A stretch of 64,000 nt of DNA from Micromonospora chokoriensis (GTDB lineage Bacteria > Actinomycetota > Actinomycetes > Mycobacteriales > Micromonosporaceae). Where the stretch lies: contig NZ_JOAN01000004.1 in assembly GCF_000718555.1 (NCBI RefSeq), positions 1 through 64,000 on the forward strand, given 5' to 3'. Both the position numbers and the translations under genes were made by a program. Of this stretch, positions 37,688-46,623 are shown one piece after another. The notes under the pieces were generated by a model. That model saw only the letters and a program-made list of their open reading frames with translations. It did no database searches and was not told the DNA's origin. Positions within the stretch are counted from its first letter, which is position 1; the number at the start of each line of letters is the position of its first letter.

Positions 37688-38569
37688 TCAGCCGCGCAGT
37701 TGTGGCAGCAACCGCGTCGCCACGTCCACCAGGATGGCCTCGTCACCGGCGTACCAACTGCTGGCGCGCGGCCAGTGCGTCACCACGTCGGTGAAGCCCA
37801 ACTCAGCGGCCCGGCCGACCTGATCGGCGAAGAACTGTGCGCTGCTGAGCGAGAAGACCGGTGCCGCGTCCAGCGAGAGGTAACGGTCCAGGCTGGCCGG
37901 GTCGCGGCCGGCCTCGTCCAGGGTCCGGTCCATTCGCGCGGACAGCGCCGACACGCTGGCCCACCAACCCGCCAGGTCGTTGTCGTCACCGGTGCCGGTG
38001 GTCACCCATCCCTGCCCGAAGCGGGCCACCAGCCGCATCGACCGTGGTCCGTTGGCAGCCACCACGAACGGCACCCGAGGCTGCTGAACGCAGCCGGGGT
38101 TGTTGCGGGCGTCCACCGCGGCGAACCAGTCACCACGCCAGGTGGTGCCGTCCTCCCGCAGGATCAGGTCCAACAACTCGGCGAACTCGGCGAACCGGTC
38201 GACCCGCTGACGCGGTGGCAGCGTCTCACCGCCCAGCACCGCCGAGTCGAAGCCGATGCCGCCCGCGCCTAGGCCGAGCAGCAACCGACCGTCGGAGACG
38301 TCGTCCACCGTGGTGATCTGCCGGGCGAACGCCGCCGGGTGCCGGAAGTTCGGCGACGCCACGAGGGTGCCCAGCCGGATCCGCGAGGTCACCGTGGCGG
38401 CGGCGGTCAGCGTGGCCATCGAGTCGAACCACGGGCCGTCAACCAGGTCACGCCAGCCCAGGTGGTCGTACGTCCAGGCGTGGTCGAAACCCCACTCGTC
38501 GACCTGCCGCCAGCGACGCTGCGCCTCCGACCACCGCTGGTCCGGCAGGATCACGATGCCAATCCGCAT
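37688..38569 (-). CDS. LLM-class F420-dependent oxidoreductase
   Basis: 293 residues, bacterial luciferase-like TIM barrel. Markers are the N-terminal MRIGIVILPDQRW, YDHLGW, RIRLGTLVASPNFRHPA and DGRLLLGLGAGG. Flavin (probably F420) enzyme of unknown substrate. The ATG at 38569 lies 7 bases after TAGGCT, so the mRNA should be leaderless. It is divergent from a 64-residue membrane protein with only 57 bases between the starts. Confidence 0.88.
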   Translation of the reverse strand: MRIGIVILPDQRWSEAQRRWRQVDEWGFDHAWTYDHLGWRDLVDGPWFDSMATLTAAATVTSRIRLGTLVASPNFRHPAAFARQITTVDDVSDGRLLLGLGAGGIGFDSAVLGGETLPPRQRVDRFAEFAELLDLILREDGTTWRGDWFAAVDARNNPGCVQQPRVPFVVAANGPRSMRLVARFGQGWVTTGTGDDNDLAGWWASVSALSARMDRTLDEAGRDPASLDRYLSLDAAPVFSLSSAQFFADQVGRAAELGFTDVVTHWPRASSWYAGDEAILVDVATRLLPQLRG

Positions 38570-38626
38570 GATCGCCAGCCTAGCCGGGGACACCACCGCG
38601 ACCAGGTTCTCGCTACCGTTCGGCTT

Positions 38627-38821
38627 GTGGACCTACACGCGCAGCGGATCGGCACCGTGCGAGCGTTCGGCACAGTCTCGCTGGTGGCCGGCTTCATGAC
38701 GACACTGCTCAGCATGATGTCCAGCTACGACGGGCTTGAGCCACACATCTTCGCCGCCTTCCTGATCCTGACCGGCCTCGGTCTGCGGATCGAGGCGGCG
38801 ATCGTCGACCGCAGGCCGTAG
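38627..38821 (+). CDS. 64-residue membrane protein
   Basis: GTG at 38627, 6 bases after TACCGT. Two hydrophobic segments (TVSLVAGFMTTLLSMM and IFAAFLILTGLGLRIEAAIV) surround a short loop. I recognise no family. Divergent from the F420 enzyme with overlapping promoter space, so the two may be alternately expressed. Confidence 0.6.
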   Translation: MDLHAQRIGTVRAFGTVSLVAGFMTTLLSMMSSYDGLEPHIFAAFLILTGLGLRIEAAIVDRRP

Positions 38822-38948
38822 GTCCAGCAGCGTCAGACAATGAGTGACGTGCATCACCAGTCTGCCCAGTAGGGAGCTTGCATTCGGCTCCGACCCCTCG
38901 GCGAGCGACACCCAGGCAGGGTGGCGCCCGAGGAGAGGACCAGGCGCG

Positions 38949-39653
38949 ATGACGAAGGTGACCGCACAGCTGTCGGTGTCGGTGGACGGCTTCTACGCCG
39001 GCCCACGCTTCGACGGGGACGGCGACTGGATGGCCTCGGCGGAGAGCGCCAAGTTCTTCCGGGTCACCCGGTGGGCGACCGAGGCCGCGGCCTGGCGCGA
39101 ACGGCAGGGCTTTGCCGGCGGGGAGCAGGACACCAACTCCGAGGTGATCGCCGAGTCGTTCGGCGCGGCCGGCGCGTACGTGATGGGACGCCGGATGGCC
39201 GACGGGGGTGAGGTGCCCTGGGGCGAGGAGCCGCCGTTTCGTGCACCGGTCTTCGTCGTCACCCACCGCCCCCGCCAGCCGTTGCGCAGGGGCGGGGGCA
39301 CCAGCTTCACCTACGTCACCGATGGCGTGGCCAGCGCCGTCGAGCAGGCGCGCGCCGTGGCCGGCGGCAAGGACGTAGCCATAGCCGGGGGCGGCAGCAT
39401 GGTGCGGCAGGTACTCAAGGCCGGCCTGCTCGACGAGTTGGAGCTGCACGTCGTACCTGTCGTGCTCGGCACCGGTCTGCGGCTGTTCGACGCGGACCTC
39501 GACCTGGGCGAGAAGGAGGGGATCGAGCTGACGCCGACCCGCGTCCTTGCCACCCCGCAGGTGACCCACATCCGGTACGCGGTGCGCGGTCGGGCCCCGC
39601 TCGTGCTCGACGACCGGGGCAGCGGAGGTGGCCCGACGGTGACCGCGAACTGA
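38949..39653 (+). CDS. dihydrofolate reductase/RibD-C fold protein 1
   Basis: 234 residues. N terminus KVTAQLSVSVDGFYAGP is the typical first strand, followed by GAYVMGRRMADGG and the nucleotide-binding GGKDVAIAGGGSMVRQVL, then LHVVPVVLGTGLRLF. A reductase using NADPH is expected, but folate specificity is unlikely for this subgroup. A second DHFR-fold gene follows after 32 bases. Confidence 0.85.
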   Translation: MTKVTAQLSVSVDGFYAGPRFDGDGDWMASAESAKFFRVTRWATEAAAWRERQGFAGGEQDTNSEVIAESFGAAGAYVMGRRMADGGEVPWGEEPPFRAPVFVVTHRPRQPLRRGGGTSFTYVTDGVASAVEQARAVAGGKDVAIAGGGSMVRQVLKAGLLDELELHVVPVVLGTGLRLFDADLDLGEKEGIELTPTRVLATPQVTHIRYAVRGRAPLVLDDRGSGGGPTVTAN

Positions 39654-39685
39654 ATCACGGCCCATCGACTCAGAAGGAGACCACC

Positions 39686-40330
39686 GTGCCGCAACTCTTG
39701 CGGGTGCAGTGCTTCAACGTTTCGCGCGACGGGTTCGGCACCGGAGAGGGGCAGAGCCTGGAACGGCCCTTCGGCCACGCGGACCCCACCCCGCTGTTCT
39801 CCTGGCGTGCCGCCACCGCCAGCTTCGTGTATCGCACCGAGCCGGGCGGCACTCGCGGCCTGGACGACTATCTGACCCGCGACGCCGAGTGCAACATCGG
39901 CGCGGAGATCATGGGTCGCAACAAGTTCGGCCCCCAGCGTGGCCCCTGGGAGGACCATGAGTGGCAGGGATGGTGGGGGGACAACCCGCCGTTCCACACG
40001 CCAGTCTTCGTGCTCACCCACCACGAACGCCCGTCGTTCACCCTGGCCGACACCACATTCCACTTCCTCGACGCCAGCCCGGCCGAGGCCCTGGACAGGG
40101 CGAAGCAGGCAGCCGCCGGGCGAGACGTACGCCTCGGTGGTGGGGTGGCGACCATCCGTGAGTTCATCGAGGCGGATCTGGTCGACACGATGCACATCGC
40201 CGTCGCGCCGGTCGACCTCGAACGGGGTGAGCGTCTGTGGAACAGCCCCGACGAACTGCTCGACCGCTTCCACCTCGAGTCGGTGCCCAGCCCCAGCGGA
40301 GTCACCCATCTCCTGTTCTGGAGACGATGA
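39686..40330 (+). CDS. dihydrofolate reductase/RibD-C fold protein 2
   Basis: 214 residues, GTG at 39686 after AGAAGGAG. Conserved parts are CNIGAEIMGRNKFGP, TPVFVLTHHERPS, RDVRLGGGVATIREFI and MHIAVAPVDLERGERLW. It is only distantly similar to the upstream copy, so not a recent duplication. The pair probably forms one transcript. Confidence 0.85.
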   Translation: MPQLLRVQCFNVSRDGFGTGEGQSLERPFGHADPTPLFSWRAATASFVYRTEPGGTRGLDDYLTRDAECNIGAEIMGRNKFGPQRGPWEDHEWQGWWGDNPPFHTPVFVLTHHERPSFTLADTTFHFLDASPAEALDRAKQAAAGRDVRLGGGVATIREFIEADLVDTMHIAVAPVDLERGERLWNSPDELLDRFHLESVPSPSGVTHLLFWRR

Positions 40331-40355
40331 CCGCACTCTTGGCGGGCACGGACGT

Positions 40356-40721
40356 CTACAGCCGGGCCAGCACCAACAACCGGTTGCCATCGGGGTCGGT
40401 GACCCGCGCGGACCGCTCACCCCAGGGCTGGTCGACCGGTTCCTCGGTGACCGTCGCGCCACCCGTGCGCAGCGCCCGCACGGCCGCGTCGCAGTCATCG
40501 GCGTAGACGCACAGCTCCCAGCGGTGCGAGTCGGCCGGCCCGCCAGCCTCCGGGTTGGCGGCCAGGCCGAGCTCGCTGCTGCCCAGCCGCAGAGCGACGA
40601 ACTCCGGTGCGCCCTCGTCCGGGAACCGGTAGGTCAGCTCGAAGCCGACCACGTCCCGGTAGAACGCGATCAGTCGTGGCAGGTCAGGTGTCGTCACGAT
40701 CGGAAAGGCTTCGGTGAACAC
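40356..40721 (-). CDS. VOC/glyoxalase superfamily protein
   Basis: 121 residues, one VOC fold of two beta-alpha-beta-beta-beta units (LIAFYRDVVGFELTYRF and the C-terminal WGERSARVTDPDGNRLLV). It may be a lyase, dioxygenase or antibiotic-binding protein. The metal-ligand set is incomplete, so resistance or binding roles are possible. Convergent with the DHFR-fold gene. Confidence 0.82.
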   Translation of the reverse strand: MFTEAFPIVTTPDLPRLIAFYRDVVGFELTYRFPDEGAPEFVALRLGSSELGLAANPEAGGPADSHRWELCVYADDCDAAVRALRTGGATVTEEPVDQPWGERSARVTDPDGNRLLVLARL

Positions 40722-40810
40722 GGACCACCTCCACGCCGGACCCTAGCCGGTGTCGAGGCCCGCAGGAACTACCACCGTCGATCCCCTGTCTGCCGAGATC
40801 AGCGCACTAC

Positions 40811-41392
40811 TCATGGTGCCGTGCGGCGGAGGCCGGCGAGGACGAGGGTGATGACGCCGTCCGCGTCGGTGCGGTAGGTCGGGTGGTCGTAGGCCGCACA
40901 GATGCCGTGGAGGGCCATCATGACGGTGCCGGCACCCACGTCGTCGCGGATGGTTCCGGTCGCGACGGCGGCGGCCAGCAGGTCGTCGATGACCTGACCC
41001 AGGGCCTGGGCACCCTCTGCCAGCGCGCCCGACTGGGTGGCCATGAGCGTGGCGAGGGTGCGGGCGAGGCCCTCGTGGCTGTGCAGGTGGTCCACGAAGC
41101 CACGCAGGAAGGATTCCAGCGCCTCGTCGGCGGGGAGGGTGACTTGCAGCTCGTGGGCGCGGTCGCACATCGCCGTCAGCTCTTCGCGGTAGACCGCCTC
41201 GGCCAGGGCTTCCCGGGTGGGGAAGTGGCGGTAGAGCGTGCCGGTGCCCACACCAGCGAGTTTGGCGAAGTCGTCGAAGCGCAGGTTGAAGCAGCCGCCG
41301 GCGAACAGCTCGCGGGCCTTGGCGATCAGGGCGTCGCGGTTGCGGCGGGCGTCGGCGCGCAGTGGCTTGGCATCGGTCACGTGGGGCCCCAT
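40811..41392 (-). CDS. TetR family repressor
   Basis: 193 residues from ATG 41392, or 188 from a GTG five codons later. The HTH is FDDFAKLAGVGTGTLYRHFPTRE near 40-62. The C-terminal domain resembles the SbtR/TetR_C group. Divergent from the ketopantoate-reductase-like gene, with two matching palindromes between, so it probably controls both. Confidence 0.86.
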   Translation of the reverse strand: MGPHVTDAKPLRADARRNRDALIAKARELFAGGCFNLRFDDFAKLAGVGTGTLYRHFPTREALAEAVYREELTAMCDRAHELQVTLPADEALESFLRGFVDHLHSHEGLARTLATLMATQSGALAEGAQALGQVIDDLLAAAVATGTIRDDVGAGTVMMALHGICAAYDHPTYRTDADGVITLVLAGLRRTAP

Positions 41393-41402
41393 GTTGACAA
41401 GT

Positions 41403-41443
41403 GGAGACTGTCTCCATATTTTGAATAACCGGAGACGATCTCC
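41403..41443. promoter_or_regulatory. twin palindromic operators GGAGA-N3-TCTCC
   Basis: GGAGACTGTCTCC at 41403-41415 and GGAGACGATCTCC at 41431-41443 are near-identical 13-bp palindromes 28 bp apart, in an AT-rich divergent gap. A TATAGG box follows at about 41447. Likely sites for the adjacent TetR protein. Confidence 0.78.
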
Positions 41444-41466
41444 AATTATAGGGTACGAGGTGCCGC

Positions 41467-42414
41467 GTGAAGATCTTGATGTTCGGCCGGGGCGTCATCG
41501 GCGCGACGTACGGGTGGGCCCTGGAACGGGCCGGGCACCAGGTCGAGTTCTTTGTCCGGCCGGGGCGGGCGGCAGCGTACGGCGATGCCATTGATCTTGA
41601 TCTGCTCGACGCCCGGCGACGGCCGTGGGGAAAGCGCGTCGCCGAGAGGTGGCCGGTGCGCTACCGCGAGTCGCTGGAGCCGGACCATGACTTCGATCTG
41701 ATCGTGCTCAGCGTGCAGCACTACGGTTTCGCGGAGGCTGCGGCCTTCCTGGGACCGCGTGTGGGTAAAGCCACGGTGCTCGTCTTCAACAACCTGTGGG
41801 TCGAGCCGCTGGCCGCGACCGAACACCTTCCCGCCGATCAGGTGGCCTGGGGCTTCCCCGGGGCTGGCGGCGGTTTCGGCGAGGACGGTGTGCTGCGTGG
41901 GGCTCTGCTGCCCGTGGTCTTCTTCGGCACTTTCGACCGGCCGCCGACCGAGCGCGAGCGGGCCGTGCGCCAGGTGTTTCGTGAGGCGGGGTTCAGGATC
42001 CAGGAAAACTCCGACTTCCGTGGCTGGCTGTCAATCCACTTCGTCCAGAACGCAGGCCTGCACACGCAGAGCCTGAAGCTGGGCTCGTTGTCCAAGCTGA
42101 CGACCGGCGGCGTACGCGAAGCTATTCTTGCCACCCGCGAACTCCTGCCGCTCGTCGAGGCTCGGGGTGTCGATCTGCGGCGGCACCGCAGCGAGCTGCT
42201 GCCCTTCACCGCTCCCGTCTGGCTGGCAGCACCGGCGATGGCCTGGCTGTTCAGGCACTTCCCGCCGGTGCGCCTGGTCATGGAGGCTCACGCCAACCCC
42301 GAGGAGCTGCGCGCGGTCTGCCGCGACACCCTGGCGGAGGCGCGCAGGCTGGGCGTGGAGGTGCCCCGACTGGAGGCGGCCGAGCCCTACTTCGCCGCCG
42401 AGAGAACGATCTAG
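41467..42414 (+). CDS. ketopantoate reductase-like NAD(P)-binding protein
   Basis: 315 residues. A Rossmann start MKILMFGRGVIGATYGWALE replaces the usual GxGxxG by GRGVIG. A PanE/ApbA-like C-terminal domain follows. Because it is under a TetR gene and not in a pantothenate locus, it may reduce another 2-oxo acid or detoxify a compound. GTG start at 41467 behind a GAGG site. Confidence 0.82.
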   Translation: MKILMFGRGVIGATYGWALERAGHQVEFFVRPGRAAAYGDAIDLDLLDARRRPWGKRVAERWPVRYRESLEPDHDFDLIVLSVQHYGFAEAAAFLGPRVGKATVLVFNNLWVEPLAATEHLPADQVAWGFPGAGGGFGEDGVLRGALLPVVFFGTFDRPPTERERAVRQVFREAGFRIQENSDFRGWLSIHFVQNAGLHTQSLKLGSLSKLTTGGVREAILATRELLPLVEARGVDLRRHRSELLPFTAPVWLAAPAMAWLFRHFPPVRLVMEAHANPEELRAVCRDTLAEARRLGVEVPRLEAAEPYFAAERTI

Positions 42415-42476
42415 GCAGCCACGTGCTGGTGCTGAAATGAGATGCGCACGGGCTGGCGCACCTGTTGGATCTCGAC

Positions 42477-43526
42477 ATGAAACATGAGCTCGTCCGTCCT
42501 CGGAAGGCACGCCCAGGCGACCAGATCGCCGTCATCTCGCCGTCCTTCGCCGCGGCAGGCGCCTTCCCCGAGATCCACGAGCAGGCCATGCGACGGCTTG
42601 CTGACCTGACCGGCCTCGTCCCGGTGGAATACCCCACCACCCGCCAGGTCGGTGCGAGCGCGGCAGCCCGTGCGGCGGACATCAACGCCGCTTTCGCGGA
42701 TCCCCGGGTACGCGGCATTCTCGCCGTCATCGGCGGCGAGGACCAGATCACTGTCATCCCGCACCTGGACGCGGGCCTCGCCCGGGCCGATCCGAAGCCG
42801 TTCCTCGGCACCAGCGACAACACCAACCTGCACCACTGGCTCTGGGGGCTCGGCGTCGCCAGCTTCTATGGCGGGTCATCCCAGGTGCACCTCGGCCCCG
42901 GGCCGGCCGTGGACGACATCCACGTCCGGTCGCTGCGAGCGGCGTTGCTAACCGGGGAGCGGCTGGAGATCACCGACCCGGGTGAGTCCGAGGATGTCGG
43001 AATCTCCTGGGCCAATCCGGAGGCGTTGACGTCCTTCGGAGAACGCGAACCGACCGAGCCGTGGAGCTGGCACGGACCACGCCGCGCAGTCACCGGTCCC
43101 ACCTGGGGTGGCTGCCTGGAAGTCATCCAGTGGATCCTGACGGCGGGACGCTTCCCGTTTCCCCCCGAGGCTCTGCGCGGCGGGGTGCTGATCATCGAGA
43201 CGTCGGAGGAGCTTCTACCGGCGCGTGATGTCGGGTGGATTGTCCGATCACTTGGTGAACGCGGTCTCCTCAGCGCCGTCGACGCGGTCCTGGTCGCCCG
43301 TCCGCCGGTCTCCGACCACACCCGCCGACCCGCCGCCGCAGATCGGGTACGGCTACGCGAGCAGCAGCGCGACACGGTCGTCGAGATGGTGACCCGCTAC
43401 AACCCCGAAGCAGTCGTCTGCGTCGGTGTCCCGTTCGGCCACACCAGACCGCAGTGGATCCTCCCCCACGGCGGCCCGGTCACCGTCGATGGCGTGGACC
43501 GCCGAATCTTCGCCGACTACCGATAG
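42477..43526 (+). CDS. S66 family peptidase (LD-carboxypeptidase/MccF-like)
   Basis: 349 residues from ATG 42477. A TTG four codons earlier is also open. The Ser-Glu-His triad is visible: Ser in GTSDNTNL, Glu in IIETSEE, His in PFGHTRP. S66 enzymes either trim LD-peptide bonds of murein or hydrolyse microcin-C-like acyl-AMP compounds (MccF). The isolated position favours a detoxification or immunity role. Confidence 0.86.
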   Translation: MKHELVRPRKARPGDQIAVISPSFAAAGAFPEIHEQAMRRLADLTGLVPVEYPTTRQVGASAAARAADINAAFADPRVRGILAVIGGEDQITVIPHLDAGLARADPKPFLGTSDNTNLHHWLWGLGVASFYGGSSQVHLGPGPAVDDIHVRSLRAALLTGERLEITDPGESEDVGISWANPEALTSFGEREPTEPWSWHGPRRAVTGPTWGGCLEVIQWILTAGRFPFPPEALRGGVLIIETSEELLPARDVGWIVRSLGERGLLSAVDAVLVARPPVSDHTRRPAAADRVRLREQQRDTVVEMVTRYNPEAVVCVGVPFGHTRPQWILPHGGPVTVDGVDRRIFADYR

Positions 43527-43623
43527 GAGCCCGTGCCGCTGCTGGTCGGCGACGGTCGCTTGCGCGCGGCCGCCGCCTGCCAAAACAGTTGCGGATCGGC
43601 TGATTAGCCGGGATTGTGCTCGG

Positions 43624-44313
43624 ATGCCGACCGGGACCGGATATCACGACGAACTCGGTGAGTTCTTCGCGCAGAACGCCAACGCCAGCCCCTACAACGC
43701 GTACACCGATCGGCCTGCGATGCTGGCGCTCGCTGGTGACGTCGCCAACGCGGACATCCTCGATGTCGGTTGCGGTGCCGGCCACTACGCGGCCGAACTG
43801 CTGGCGGGTGGCGCCCGGGTGACCGGCATCGACGCGAGCGCCACCCTGCTCCGCCATGCTCAGTCACGTGCCGCTCGGGCAGAATTGCGCCTGCACGACC
43901 TGGAGCGGCCGTTGGACTTCGCCGCTGACGCGTCCTTCGACGGGGTCGTCTGCGCGCTGGTCATCCACCACGTGACAAACCGGCGACAGTTGCTCGCCGA
44001 GCTGCGTCGGGTCCTACGTCCCGCTGGTTGGCTCGTCATCTCGACCACTCATCCGACAGCTGACTGGCGATACTTCGGCGGTTCCTACTACGACCAGTCC
44101 TGGGTCGACCTGCCGCACGGGCCTGGTGTCCTTCACTTCCAGCGCACGACGCTGGAAGCATTCCTCGGCGAACTCCTGGACGCCGGATTCACTCTGGAGA
44201 AGCTCGTCGAGCCACGGCCGTGTGCCGATCTCCGCGAGGTAGACGAAGCCGCCTACGCCCGTCTCACCGAACGGCCATCCTTTCTCGCCGCGCGACTGCG
44301 GTCCGGAGCCTGA
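43624..44313 (+). CDS. class I SAM-dependent methyltransferase
   Basis: 229 residues. Motif I is DILDVGCGAGHYAAEL, motif II GVVCALVIHHV and motif III LRPAGWLVISTTHP. A small-molecule methyltransferase of UbiE-like type. Start ATG 43624 with no clear ribosome-binding site. Substrate unknown. Confidence 0.88.
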   Translation: MPTGTGYHDELGEFFAQNANASPYNAYTDRPAMLALAGDVANADILDVGCGAGHYAAELLAGGARVTGIDASATLLRHAQSRAARAELRLHDLERPLDFAADASFDGVVCALVIHHVTNRRQLLAELRRVLRPAGWLVISTTHPTADWRYFGGSYYDQSWVDLPHGPGVLHFQRTTLEAFLGELLDAGFTLEKLVEPRPCADLREVDEAAYARLTERPSFLAARLRSGA

Positions 44314-44374
44314 GAACGGGCGGCTGACACGAATCCAGTAGACCGGGACCGACCATGGTCGGGAAGCTACGGGT

Positions 44375-44977
44375 ATGGAACCGACACAGACGGCGCTCAT
44401 CGTGCCCATACCCGCGGCCGAGGAGGCGGTAGGCCGGTTTCGGGCATCGCTCGACCGGGCTGCCTCCTGGGGCGTGCCAGCGCACGTGACCGTCCTCTAC
44501 CCGTTCCTGCCCCCGCAGCAGATCAATGAGCAGACCGTGGCCGTGCTGCGCGAGACCATCGCCGGAATACCGCGGTTCGACGTCGCGCTGACGCACGTCG
44601 GCTGGTTCGGTGAGACGGTCGTCTGGCTTGCTCCGCAGCCAGATCGTCCGTTCCGGGAGCTCACTGCGGCGGTGTGGCAGCAGTTTCCCGCGGCGCCCCC
44701 ATACGCCGGGGCGCACGCCGAAGTGGTGCCGCACCTGACCATCGGTCACGACGCCGCCAAGCCCGTGCTGAGCCACGCTGCGGAAACCGTCTCCGCACTC
44801 CTACCGATCAACGCGGCCATCGACAGGGTCCGGCTCATCGCCGGAACGCCGGACGTGAGCCCTTGGCGCACCGTCTGCGAGTTCCCGCTGGGTTCCGCAC
44901 CGCTGGCGGCGGCTGGTACGGGAATCGACGCGGTCACGGCAGGAAGTCATGGCGCGGCCGGTGGGCGGGATCTCTGA
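44375..44977 (+). CDS. 2'-5' RNA ligase-like phosphoesterase
   Basis: 200 residues with two HxT motifs: HVTVLYPF near residues 37-44 and HLTIG near residue 119. These define the 2H phosphoesterase family (LigT/ThpR-like). It may act on cyclic phosphates or 2'-5' bonds. No RNA-repair partner lies nearby. Confidence 0.85.
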   Translation: MEPTQTALIVPIPAAEEAVGRFRASLDRAASWGVPAHVTVLYPFLPPQQINEQTVAVLRETIAGIPRFDVALTHVGWFGETVVWLAPQPDRPFRELTAAVWQQFPAAPPYAGAHAEVVPHLTIGHDAAKPVLSHAAETVSALLPINAAIDRVRLIAGTPDVSPWRTVCEFPLGSAPLAAAGTGIDAVTAGSHGAAGGRDL

Positions 44978-45015
44978 GGAGGGTGGCACGCCGGGAACTC
45001 GTGGCCTGGGAACAT

Positions 45016-45057
45016 CGAAGGCCCTGACCGGGACTCACGTCCTGGCCAGGGCCTTCG
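45016..45057 (-). terminator. terminator of the tRNA-Gly gene
   Basis: Perfect 11-bp stem CGAAGGCCCTG with an inner GGAC/GTCC pairing, beginning 4 bases after the encoded CCA of the minus-strand tRNA. Confidence 0.85.
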
Positions 45058-45060
45058 CAG

Positions 45061-45134
45061 TGGAGCGGGTGACGGGAATCGAACCCGCACTGTCAGCTTG
45101 GGAAGCTGATGTTCTGCCATTGAACTACACCCGC
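45061..45134 (-). tRNA. tRNA-Gly(CCC)
   Basis: Minus-strand cloverleaf: acceptor GCGGGTG pairs with CACCCGC, D arm GTAGTTCAATGGCAGAAC, anticodon stem TCAGC/GCTGA around loop TTCCCAA (anticodon CCC, reading GGG), and T arm with GGTTCGATTCC. The 3' CCA is encoded. It has its own downstream hairpin. Confidence 0.95.
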
Positions 45135-45228
45135 AAGCGGCACCACTGTACCCGAGTCATCGGTCCCGTGCACCCAGGCACCCCCGGCCGCAGTGTCCGC
45201 GTGCCGCCCCGCCCGGTCGGCCCGGGTT

Positions 45229-45303
45229 GATCCACTCGGCTTCCTGGAAGTCGGGGCATCCGAGCTGCCGGGACACCGCAATATCAGTGAAGTCGAGTTG
45301 ATC
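45229..45303. repeat. 75-bp imperfect palindrome, family A copy 2
   Basis: Same length and order of bases as copy 1 at 4583-4657 (GATC-ACTCGGCTTCC-GGAAGTCGGGG-ATCCG shared), again ending in GATC and self-complementary. It lies in the gap between the tRNA and a PPOX-fold gene end. Conservation of exact length in two distant gaps shows a dispersed element and not chance. Confidence 0.85.
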
Positions 45304-45327
45304 ATGCGGGGCGGTGGGCCGCTGTGG

Positions 45328-45885
45328 TCAGGCGGCCGTGCACTGGACGTCACGGCTGAGGCGGGTCGGGCGCGCCTGGGGCACGGCGAGTGGCGTGGCC
45401 GCCGCCGACGGGGCGTGTGGGTCGAGCCAGACCCGGACGGCTGGCCGACCCGGCGTCAGGCCCGGGATGCCCGCCGGGTGCTGCTCACGGCGGGTCAGCA
45501 TCGCCACGTCGACGGTGAACTCGAAGAGCAGCCAGTCGACCAGCGGCTCGGCGCGGGCGCTCTGCGCCAGTTGCGCCACTCGGGCCGGATCGGTCACCGG
45601 ACGGGCTCGCCCCGCCACGTACGCCTCGTCGTCGCTCTCCTCCGGAGGGAACGAGTGCAGCGCGTACCGGCCGTCACGTTCGAGGTCGCGGCGCTTAGGA
45701 GAGTCGATGATGAAGCAGAACAGCCCCTCGTCGGTGATGACCGGGGAGACCGGATGGACGCGGGGCCCTCCGTCGGCACGGACCGTGGCCAGGTAGCCGA
45801 AGCCCGGCCCGTATTGCTGGAGGAGAACGCGGATCCCGTCGGCGAGTCGGGGCTCGTCGGCGGCGAATTCGGACCAGGAAGCCAT
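45328..45885 (-). CDS. pyridoxamine 5'-phosphate oxidase-fold protein
   Basis: 185 residues. A split-barrel flavin-binding fold is indicated by [20 protein letters not shown] near residues 30-50 and [19 protein letters not shown]. It belongs to the F420/FMN-binding PPOX group and not to PdxH itself. It probably reduces a small substrate or binds cofactor. Divergent from dcd. Confidence 0.85.
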   Translation of the reverse strand: MASWSEFAADEPRLADGIRVLLQQYGPGFGYLATVRADGGPRVHPVSPVITDEGLFCFIIDSPKRRDLERDGRYALHSFPPEESDDEAYVAGRARPVTDPARVAQLAQSARAEPLVDWLLFEFTVDVAMLTRREQHPAGIPGLTPGRPAVRVWLDPHAPSAAATPLAVPQARPTRLSRDVQCTAA

Positions 45886-45984
45886 GCGGACATTCTATCG
45901 AACAAATGTACGAGCAGCGACCTCGACGCGCTGGTCACCGGCACCGAATCCGACGGGTTTGGGCGTCGCCGCTATGGTGGTCCG

Positions 45985-46563
45985 ATGCTGCTCTCCGACC
46001 GCGACCTGGTCTCCGAGATCAAGGCCGGCACGCTGGGCCTGGAGCCGTTCGAGCCGACCCTGGTACAACCGTCCAGCATCGACGTCCGACTCGACCGGTT
46101 GTTCCGGGTCTTCAACAACCACCTCTACACCCACATCGACCCGGCCATGCAGCAGGACGACCTGACCTCGGTGGTCGAGGTGCCCGACGGCGAACCGTTC
46201 GTGCTGCACCCGGGGGAGTTTGTGCTCGCCTCGACGCTGGAGGTCATCTCGCTGGGCGATGAGCTCGCCGGCCGGCTGGAGGGCAAGAGCTCCCTGGGCC
46301 GGCTCGGGCTGCTCACGCACTCGACCGCCGGCTTCATCGACCCGGGCTTCTCTGGTCACGTCACGCTGGAACTCTCGAACGTGGCGAACCTGCCGATCAC
46401 CCTGTGGCCGGGCATGAAGATCGGGCAGCTCTGCATCTTCCGGCTCTCCTCGCCGGCCGAGCACCCGTACGGCTCAGTGGTCTACGGCTCGCGCTACCAG
46501 GGCCAGCGGGGGCCGACGCCCAGCCGCGCCTGGCAGCACTGGCGTACCTGGCCAACCCGCTGA
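45985..46563 (+). CDS. dcd: dCTP deaminase
   Basis: 192 residues, dUTPase-like fold. Hallmarks are [23 protein letters not shown] and [13 protein letters not shown] with the catalytic Glu, ending in [11 protein letters not shown]. It makes dUTP (in actinobacteria often directly dUMP) from dCTP for thymidylate synthesis. The ATG at 45985 is 6 bases after TATGGT, so leaderless. Confidence 0.96.
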   Translation: MLLSDRDLVSEIKAGTLGLEPFEPTLVQPSSIDVRLDRLFRVFNNHLYTHIDPAMQQDDLTSVVEVPDGEPFVLHPGEFVLASTLEVISLGDELAGRLEGKSSLGRLGLLTHSTAGFIDPGFSGHVTLELSNVANLPITLWPGMKIGQLCIFRLSSPAEHPYGSVVYGSRYQGQRGPTPSRAWQHWRTWPTR

Positions 46564-46576
46564 GAGACCAGAACGA

Positions 46577-46612
46577 CGAGGGCCCGCCGCGACGGATCGC
46601 GACGGGCCCTCG
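46577..46612. terminator. bidirectional terminator
   Basis: CGAGGGCCCG and complement with an inner CGCGA/TCGCG stem, between the convergent dcd and NlpC/P60 genes. Confidence 0.85.
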
Positions 46613-46623
46613 GCTCACCCGGG

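Noticed and set aside
44264..44776. Minus-strand frame opposite the 2'-5' RNA ligase-like gene
   Set aside because: Both HxT motifs on the plus strand identify the real gene. The minus frame has no recognisable features.
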